Of a DNA stretch of 64,000 bases, positions 59,283-64,000 are shown piece after piece. Each line of letters starts with the position of its first letter. The stretch's first letter is position 1. A model generated the notes under the pieces. The model saw only the letters and a program-made list of their open reading frames with translations. It did no database searches and was not told the origin of the DNA. The stretch is from Agromyces humatus. GTDB taxonomy: Bacteria; Actinomycetota; Actinomycetes; Actinomycetales; Microbacteriaceae. A program made the position numbers and the translations under genes. Location: positions 62,001 through 126,000 of the forward strand of contig NZ_JAJQPD010000003.1 in the NCBI RefSeq assembly GCF_021228295.1. Direction: 5' to 3'.

Positions 59283-61376
59283 GTGGTGCGCGTACTCAGG
59301 GTCTCGCACAGCGCCGTCGTCGACGAGTGGCGCGGGCGCGAGCGCGCGCTCACCGATCTCGGCGTCGACGTGTCGCTGCTCAGCGCGCGCCGCTGGAATG
59401 CGGGCGGCGTGCCGGTCACGCTCGAGGCCAGGCCTCACGAGCGAGTCGTGGGCCTGCGCACGATCGGCACGCACCCCGCACTGTTCGTCTACGATCCCCG
59501 CCCCATCTGGCGGGCGCTCGGCCGCGACTGGGACGTCATCGACCTCCATGAAGAGCCGTTCGCCCTCGCCACCGCCGAGGTGCTGCTGCTGCGGGCACTG
59601 CGCCGGCGGTCGCGTCGCACCCCGGTGGTGCTCTACACCGCTCAGAACCTGCGCAAGCGCTACCCGGTGCCGTTCCGGTGGCTCGAGCGATGGGCGCTCC
59701 GCTCGGCCTCGGGCGTCTCCGCCTGCAACGCCGAGGCCGCCCGCATCGTCGAGCACAAGGGCTTCGCCGGGCGGGCGCGCGTCATCCCGCTCGGTGTCGA
59801 CGAGCAACGATTCAGACCGGCGGATGTCCCGGCGTCGCAGTCGCCCGCCGAAGGTCTCGATACACCGGCTTCGCCGGCTCCTCGACCGACGGACGCCGAC
59901 CTCGCCGCTCGAGGAGGCGCGCCAGCGCCGTATCGAGACCACGCGACCACCGAGATCACCGTCGGCTTCCTCGGACGCCTCGTCCCCGAGAAGGGCGTGC
60001 TCGTACTGCTCGACGCCGCTGCACGCGACCCGCGCCTGCGCCTGCGCATCGCGGGTTCGGGCCCCCTTGCACCCGAGCTCGCCCCTCTCGCCACGGCGCG
60101 CGGCATCAGCGACCGGGTCGAGTTCATCGGCCCCGTCGACCCCGACGATGTCGTCGGGTTCTACCGAACCCTCGACGTGCTCGCGGTGCCGTCGCTGCCG
60201 ACGCCGTCGTGGACCGAGCAGTTCGGCCGCGTGGCCGTCGAGGCGATGTCATGCGGCGTGCCGGTCGTGTCGAGCGACGCAGGAGCCCTTCCCGACGTGG
60301 TGGGCGGCGCCGGCGTCGTCGTCCCCGCGGGTGACGACGCGGCACTCTCGGCTGCCCTCGTCGATGCCGGAGCCGCCCGGGCCGACGAGCTCCGCACGAC
60401 CGGCCTCGCCCGCGCCGGGGAATGCACCTGGGATGCCGTCGCCCGCGACTACCTCGACCTCTACCGATCGGTCGTGCACGAGGCATCCGACCGCCCTCGC
60501 GAGCTCGAGGTCATCGTCGTCGCCTACGGCGCGCCCACCATGCTGCGGCGAGCGCTCGAACCCGTGGCGCACCTGCCGGTCACCGTCGTCGACAACTCGT
60601 CGATGCCCGAGATCGCGGCGCTGTGCGCCGAACTCGGCGTGCGCTACCTCGACCCACGACGCAACGGCGGCTTCGCTGCGGGCGTCAACGTCGCGGTGGC
60701 CGACCGGCTCGTGCCCGGCGCCGACGTGCTGCTGCTGAACCCCGACGCCGTGATCTCGGCCGATGACGTCGCCGTGCTGCAGCGGGCCATACGTGCCCGG
60801 CCCGACCTCGCGAGCGTCGGACCGGCGCAGGTCGACGAGGAGGGCGCCGCCGCCCGCGTCGAGTGGACGTTCCCGTCGCCGGCCGCGGCCTGGCTCGAGG
60901 CGGTCGGGCTCGGGCGGCTGCAAGGCGGCGCTCGCTTCGTCATCGGCTCGGTGCTGCTGCTGCGCGCCGAGTCACTCGATCAGGTGGGCGGGTTCGACGA
61001 GCGGTTCTTCCTCTACGCCGAGGAGACCGATTGGGCCTATCGGGCGCATCGCCTCGGCTGGCGCCACGCGGCCGTGCCCGAGGCCCGGGCGCTGCACGTC
61101 GGCGCAGCCACGAGCAGCGACTCGTCGCGTCGCGAGGCGCACTTCCGTGCCTCCCAGGAGCGCTACCTGCGCAAGCACCACGGCGCGCTCGGCTGGCAGT
61201 CGGCTCGACTGGCGCAATGGCTCGGGTCGATGGTGCGATCGGTCGTGCTGCCCGGCGAGCGCGGGCGAGCGGCGCGCAAGCGGGCGGCGCTGTATCGACT
61301 CGGGCCGGTGCGCGTCGAGGCACGGTACCTCGAACCCGAGCTCCCCGATCCCCTCGCCAACGGACGCCTCGCATGA
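59283..61376 (+). CDS. GT4-GT2 fusion glycosyltransferase
   Basis: This 697-residue bifunctional protein has residues 1-400 as a GT4 enzyme (VIPLGVDEQRF, VGFLGRLVPEKGVLVLLDA, EQFGRVAVEAMSCGVPVVSSDAGALPD) and 407-640 as a GT2 enzyme (LEVIVVAYGAPTMLRRAL, LLLNPDAVI, FFLYAEETDWAYRAH). The interdomain linker of the GT4 half carries a REP-derived insertion (residues about 191-219). GTG 59283 or 59286 are both possible; AGAGGGGG lies 3-6 bases upstream. It is the first gene of a coupled plus-strand run. Confidence 0.92.
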   Translation: MVRVLRVSHSAVVDEWRGRERALTDLGVDVSLLSARRWNAGGVPVTLEARPHERVVGLRTIGTHPALFVYDPRPIWRALGRDWDVIDLHEEPFALATAEVLLLRALRRRSRRTPVVLYTAQNLRKRYPVPFRWLERWALRSASGVSACNAEAARIVEHKGFAGRARVIPLGVDEQRFRPADVPASQSPAEGLDTPASPAPRPTDADLAARGGAPAPYRDHATTEITVGFLGRLVPEKGVLVLLDAAARDPRLRLRIAGSGPLAPELAPLATARGISDRVEFIGPVDPDDVVGFYRTLDVLAVPSLPTPSWTEQFGRVAVEAMSCGVPVVSSDAGALPDVVGGAGVVVPAGDDAALSAALVDAGAARADELRTTGLARAGECTWDAVARDYLDLYRSVVHEASDRPRELEVIVVAYGAPTMLRRALEPVAHLPVTVVDNSSMPEIAALCAELGVRYLDPRRNGGFAAGVNVAVADRLVPGADVLLLNPDAVISADDVAVLQRAIRARPDLASVGPAQVDEEGAAARVEWTFPSPAAAWLEAVGLGRLQGGARFVIGSVLLLRAESLDQVGGFDERFFLYAEETDWAYRAHRLGWRHAAVPEARALHVGAATSSDSSRREAHFRASQERYLRKHHGALGWQSARLAQWLGSMVRSVVLPGERGRAARKRAALYRLGPVRVEARYLEPELPDPLANGRLA
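59853..59940. repeat. REP family A inserted in coding sequence
   Basis: The left arm (59853-59890) reads GGTCTCGATACACCGGC-TTC-GCCGGCTCCTCGACCGAC. The right arm (59901-59940) ends CCGTATCGAGACC with the mini-hairpin GGCGCGCCAGCGCC, the same middle seen at 31884-31893. It keeps the glycosyltransferase frame. Confidence 0.88.
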
Positions 61377-62554
61377 CGCGCATCGTGCAGATCGCCAATC
61401 GCGTCGGCCCCGGCAGCGGCGTCGCCGGCGTCGCGTGGAACCTCGAGCAGCAGTTCCGCGCGCTCGGCGCGACCGTCGAGCGCTTCACGTACAGCGATGC
61501 ACGGCGCGGCAAGGCGGAGCGGCCGTGGCCGACGACGCGGTGGCGGGCACGGCTGGCGGGCGGCTGGCGCCAGGTCTGGTTCAGCACGGTCGGCACCAGG
61601 CGCGCCCGCGAGTTCATCGCAACGCGCCCCGACGCCGTCGTGATCTGCCACAACAGCGTCATGGCCGGCGACATCTTCATCAACCACGGGGTGCTGCTCG
61701 CCCTGATGCGGGCGCGGGGTCGCTCGGCGTGGGAGATCTACCGCAATCCCGTGCACGACTTCATCTACCTCCGCGACCGCATCAGGTACCGCGGGCGCAC
61801 GCACCGGGCGGTCGTCGCCCTCTCGCAGGCGGCCGCCGCCGAGCTGCGTTCGACGTACGGCCCGGTGCGCCCGAGGATCGAGGTCATCCCGAACGGCGTC
61901 GACCTCGACCGTTTCCACCCGCCGACCCCCGTCGAGCGGCGTGCGGCGCGCGAGCTGCTGCACCTCGGCGACGACGAGCGGGTGGCCATGTTCCTCGGCC
62001 ACGAGTTCACGAACAAGGGCGTCTCGTTCGCCATCCAAGGCCTGCTGCACGCGGAGTCCGTGCTCCTGCTGGTGGTCGGCGGCACCGACGAGATCATCGC
62101 GGCGGGCAAGGCCGAAGCCGAAGCGAATGGCGTCGCGGAACGCGTGCTCTTCCTCGGCCCGAGGGGCGACCCGACGCCGTTCCTCAGGGCGGCCGACCTG
62201 TTCGTGCTGCCGAGCGCATCCGAAGAGAATGCCCTCGTCGTGCTCGAAGCCCTCGCCTCGGGGCTGCCGGTCATCGCGACACCCGTCGGCTTCGCGCCCG
62301 AGGTGATCGTCGACGGCGTGAACGGGTTCCTCGTCGAGCGCACCGGGCAGGCGGTCGGCGAACGCATGCAGCAGCTCGCCGCACTCGACGACGCGGATCT
62401 CGCGAAGTGGCGACGTCGGGCTCGAGAGTCGGTCGAGGCCTACGGATGGCGCGGGGTCGCCCAGCGCTACCTCGACCTCGCCGACGAACTGCTCGCCGAG
62501 CGCGAGCACGAGCACGGCGGTTCGGGGCATCCGTTCGCGAGGAGCAACGGATGA
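61373..62554 (+). CDS. Glycosyltransferase family 4 (tandem paralogue 1)
   Basis: This 393-residue GT4 enzyme begins MTRIVQIANRVGPGSGVAGVAWNLE and has VIPNGVDLDRFHPP, FLGHEFTNKGVSFAIQ, DLFVLPSASEENALVVLEALASGLPVIATPVGFAPEVIVDGVNGFL. It is about 58% similar in pattern to the next gene (VQIA...GSGVAGVA at the start, WFSTVGTRRAR and HN..MAGDI.INHG in the N-domain), so the two arose by tandem duplication. ATG 61373 overlaps the previous stop by 4 bases. Confidence 0.92.
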   Translation: MTRIVQIANRVGPGSGVAGVAWNLEQQFRALGATVERFTYSDARRGKAERPWPTTRWRARLAGGWRQVWFSTVGTRRAREFIATRPDAVVICHNSVMAGDIFINHGVLLALMRARGRSAWEIYRNPVHDFIYLRDRIRYRGRTHRAVVALSQAAAAELRSTYGPVRPRIEVIPNGVDLDRFHPPTPVERRAARELLHLGDDERVAMFLGHEFTNKGVSFAIQGLLHAESVLLLVVGGTDEIIAAGKAEAEANGVAERVLFLGPRGDPTPFLRAADLFVLPSASEENALVVLEALASGLPVIATPVGFAPEVIVDGVNGFLVERTGQAVGERMQQLAALDDADLAKWRRRARESVEAYGWRGVAQRYLDLADELLAEREHEHGGSGHPFARSNG

Positions 62555-63726
62555 CCCACATCGTGCAGATCGCGCCCGCCATCAGCTCCGGCAGCGGCGT
62601 CGCCGGCGTGGCCCACGCGCTCGAGCGCGAATTCATCGCCGCGGGAGCGACCGTCGAGCGATTCACCGCCGCTGAGGCGGGCAGGCCCTCGGGGTTCCGC
62701 GGCCGGACTCCGCTCGCCACCCACCTCACCCGCGCGCGCAACGTGGTCTGGTTCAGCACGGTCGGCACTCGGCGAGCACGGCGATTCCTCGCCGAGCGGC
62801 CCGACGCCATCGCGATCACGCACAACGACGTCATGGCCGGCGACATCTACGTGAACCATGGCCTGTTGCAGGCCGCCATGCGCGCGCGCGGCGACTACGC
62901 CTGGCGCATGGTGCGCAACCCCGTGCACCTGTTCACGGCGGTGCGCGACCGCATCCGGTATCGCGGTCGCACCCACCGCGCGGTCGTCGCCCTCACGACG
63001 AACGAGGCCGAGCTGCTGCGCTCGACGTACGGCCGCGTGCGTGCGCCGATCCACGTGATCCCGAACGGCGTCGACATCGAGCGGTTCCGCCCTCCCGATG
63101 CCGCCGAGCGCGTGCAGGCCCGGGCCGAGCTCGGCGTCGACGACGACCGCACGATCGCCGTGTTCATCGGCCACGAGTTCGAACGCAAGGGGCTGCCCAT
63201 TGCGATCCAGTCGCTGGGCACGGCACCCGAGGTGCTGCTGCTCGTGATCGGCGGCTCACCCGACATGATCCGCCGGGCGCAGGCCCAGGCACGAACCGCG
63301 GGCGTCAGCGAGCGCGTGCACTTCGTCGGCACGCACCGCGACCCGATCCCCTTCCTCTGGGCCTCTGACGTGCTCGTACTGCCGAGCGCCTACGAGGCGA
63401 ACGCGCTCGTCGTGCTCGAGGCGCTCGCGTGCGGGTTGCCGGTCGTGTCGACGCGGGTGGGCTTCGCTCCCGACATCCTCATCGACGGCGAGAACGGATT
63501 CCTCGTCGAGCGCTCGGCGAAGGCCGTCGGCGCTCGCCTCGACGAGCTGTCGAGCCAGCCGCTCGATGGGTGGCGAGTTCGGGCCCGGCAGACGGCGGAG
63601 CAGTACGCGTGGCCGCAGATCGCCCGCCGCTACCTCGAGCTCATCGAGTCGATGCGACGGGGCGGGGTCGGGGCCGCTCTGGGCCAAGGGACTCCAGACG
63701 ACGCCGGCGACGAGGCCGGCGGATGA
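62551..63726 (+). CDS. Glycosyltransferase family 4 (tandem paralogue 2)
   Basis: This 391-residue GT4 paralogue of the previous gene begins MTHIVQIAPAISSGSGVAGVAHALE and shares its N-domain motifs and the C-domain (VIPNGVDIERFRPP, IGHEFERKGLPIAIQSL, VLVLPSAYEANALVVLEALACGLPVVSTRVGFAPDIL). ATG 62551 overlaps the previous stop (ATGA). An acceptor difference from paralogue 1 would explain keeping both, but that is a guess. Confidence 0.92.
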   Translation: MTHIVQIAPAISSGSGVAGVAHALEREFIAAGATVERFTAAEAGRPSGFRGRTPLATHLTRARNVVWFSTVGTRRARRFLAERPDAIAITHNDVMAGDIYVNHGLLQAAMRARGDYAWRMVRNPVHLFTAVRDRIRYRGRTHRAVVALTTNEAELLRSTYGRVRAPIHVIPNGVDIERFRPPDAAERVQARAELGVDDDRTIAVFIGHEFERKGLPIAIQSLGTAPEVLLLVIGGSPDMIRRAQAQARTAGVSERVHFVGTHRDPIPFLWASDVLVLPSAYEANALVVLEALACGLPVVSTRVGFAPDILIDGENGFLVERSAKAVGARLDELSSQPLDGWRVRARQTAEQYAWPQIARRYLELIESMRRGGVGAALGQGTPDDAGDEAGG

Positions 63727-64000
63727 CGCGGCCGCTCCGCATCCTGCACGCCATCCGTTCCGACGGATTCTCGGGTGTCGAACAGTTCGTGCTGCGGCTC
63801 GCACGGGCACAGTCCGGCGACGGGCACGCCGTCGCCGTCATCGGCGGCGACCCCGAGCGCATGCGTGCCGGACTCGACGAGGTCGGCGTAGGGCACACGC
63901 CCGCACCCGGCACGGCCGACGTGTACCGGGCCGTGCGGCGACTCAGCCCCGGCGTCGACGTCGTCAACACCCACATGACCGCCGCCGATGTCGGCACGGT
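63723..64000 (+). CDS. Glycosyltransferase family 4, N-terminal part (cut by window edge)
   Basis: The visible 92 residues (MTRPLRILHAIRSDGFSGVEQF onward) are the N-domain start of another GT4-type enzyme, including GGDPERMRAGLDEVG and VNTHMTAADVGT. ATG 63723 overlaps the previous stop by 4 bases, continuing the coupled run. The C-terminal part lies beyond the window. Confidence 0.85.
   Translation, partial: MTRPLRILHAIRSDGFSGVEQFVLRLARAQSGDGHAVAVIGGDPERMRAGLDEVGVGHTPAPGTADVYRAVRRLSPGVDVVNTHMTAADVGT

Noticed and set aside
60763..63726. 987-residue frame joining two plus-strand frames
   Set aside because: It is an upstream extension of the second GT4 paralogue, running through the fusion glycosyltransferase and first paralogue in the wrong frame.

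Overview
The window is a GC-rich (roughly 70%) piece of actinobacterial chromosome. Gene content and order suggest Microbacteriaceae, with Agromyces or a close relative as my best guess. The evidence is a dnaK-grpE-dnaJ-hspR operon with HspR (HAIR) sites, a ClpS-DUF2017 pair, an F420/DUF385 protein, cell-wall-binding repeats and a very frequent GGATGYCG word. No rRNA, tRNA, CRISPR array, transposase or prophage is visible, so the genus is inference.

Layout. 1-9 kb: the tail of an unknown gene, a secreted cell-wall-binding-repeat protein, a zinc alcohol dehydrogenase, a type B carboxylesterase, an MFS transporter and a ClpB chaperone without its N-domain. 9-18 kb: a YceI-like protein, then a tight minus-strand run of arylsulfatase, a shrunken HAD phosphatase, two SulP anion transporters, a GAP-family membrane protein and an AI-2E-type permease; this looks like a sulfate-ester use and sulfate uptake operon. 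18-24 kb: a DUF385 protein, then a minus-strand run of ClC channel, DUF6325, SHOCT protein, type III polyketide synthase, methyltransferase and FAD monooxygenase; the last three form a small secondary-metabolite cluster. 24-28 kb: a DUF998 membrane protein, DUF2017, ClpS and an RsmC/RlmG-like methyltransferase with an unusual repeat-built linker.

28-38 kb: a secreted protein, a membrane-anchored molybdopterin oxidoreductase, the heat-shock operon (dnaK, grpE, dnaJ, hspR), an M1 aminopeptidase and an MFS exporter divergent from a MarR regulator. 38-49 kb: pyridoxal kinase, a lipoprotein, a DHA2-type exporter, a macrolide-type glycosyltransferase, a RIO-type kinase with a candidate leader peptide, a UMF1/Atg22-like transporter, two divergent His-rich MarR-like proteins, a UbiG-like methyltransferase, a nucleoside deaminase and a small membrane protein. 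49-57 kb: a solute-binding/VWA fusion with a coupled upstream mini-ORF, a 1078-residue secreted nuclease, a CbiX-like chelatase and a TetR regulator divergent from an alpha/beta hydrolase. 57-64 kb: a cell-surface polysaccharide locus with a low-molecular-weight tyrosine phosphatase and at least five glycosyltransferases, running off the right edge.

The most interesting structure is not a gene. A palindromic interspersed repeat family (ends GGTCGAG.. and ..TATCGAGACC, with a variable mini-hairpin between) lies between genes and also inside coding sequences. It makes an in-frame insert in a glycosyltransferase, a related copy lies in an MFS loop, and its head is amplified seven times at 27/30-bp spacing inside a methyltransferase gene. 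A second, unrelated 64-bp repeat occurs twice. HspR sites in front of both clpB and dnaK tie the two chaperone loci into one regulon.
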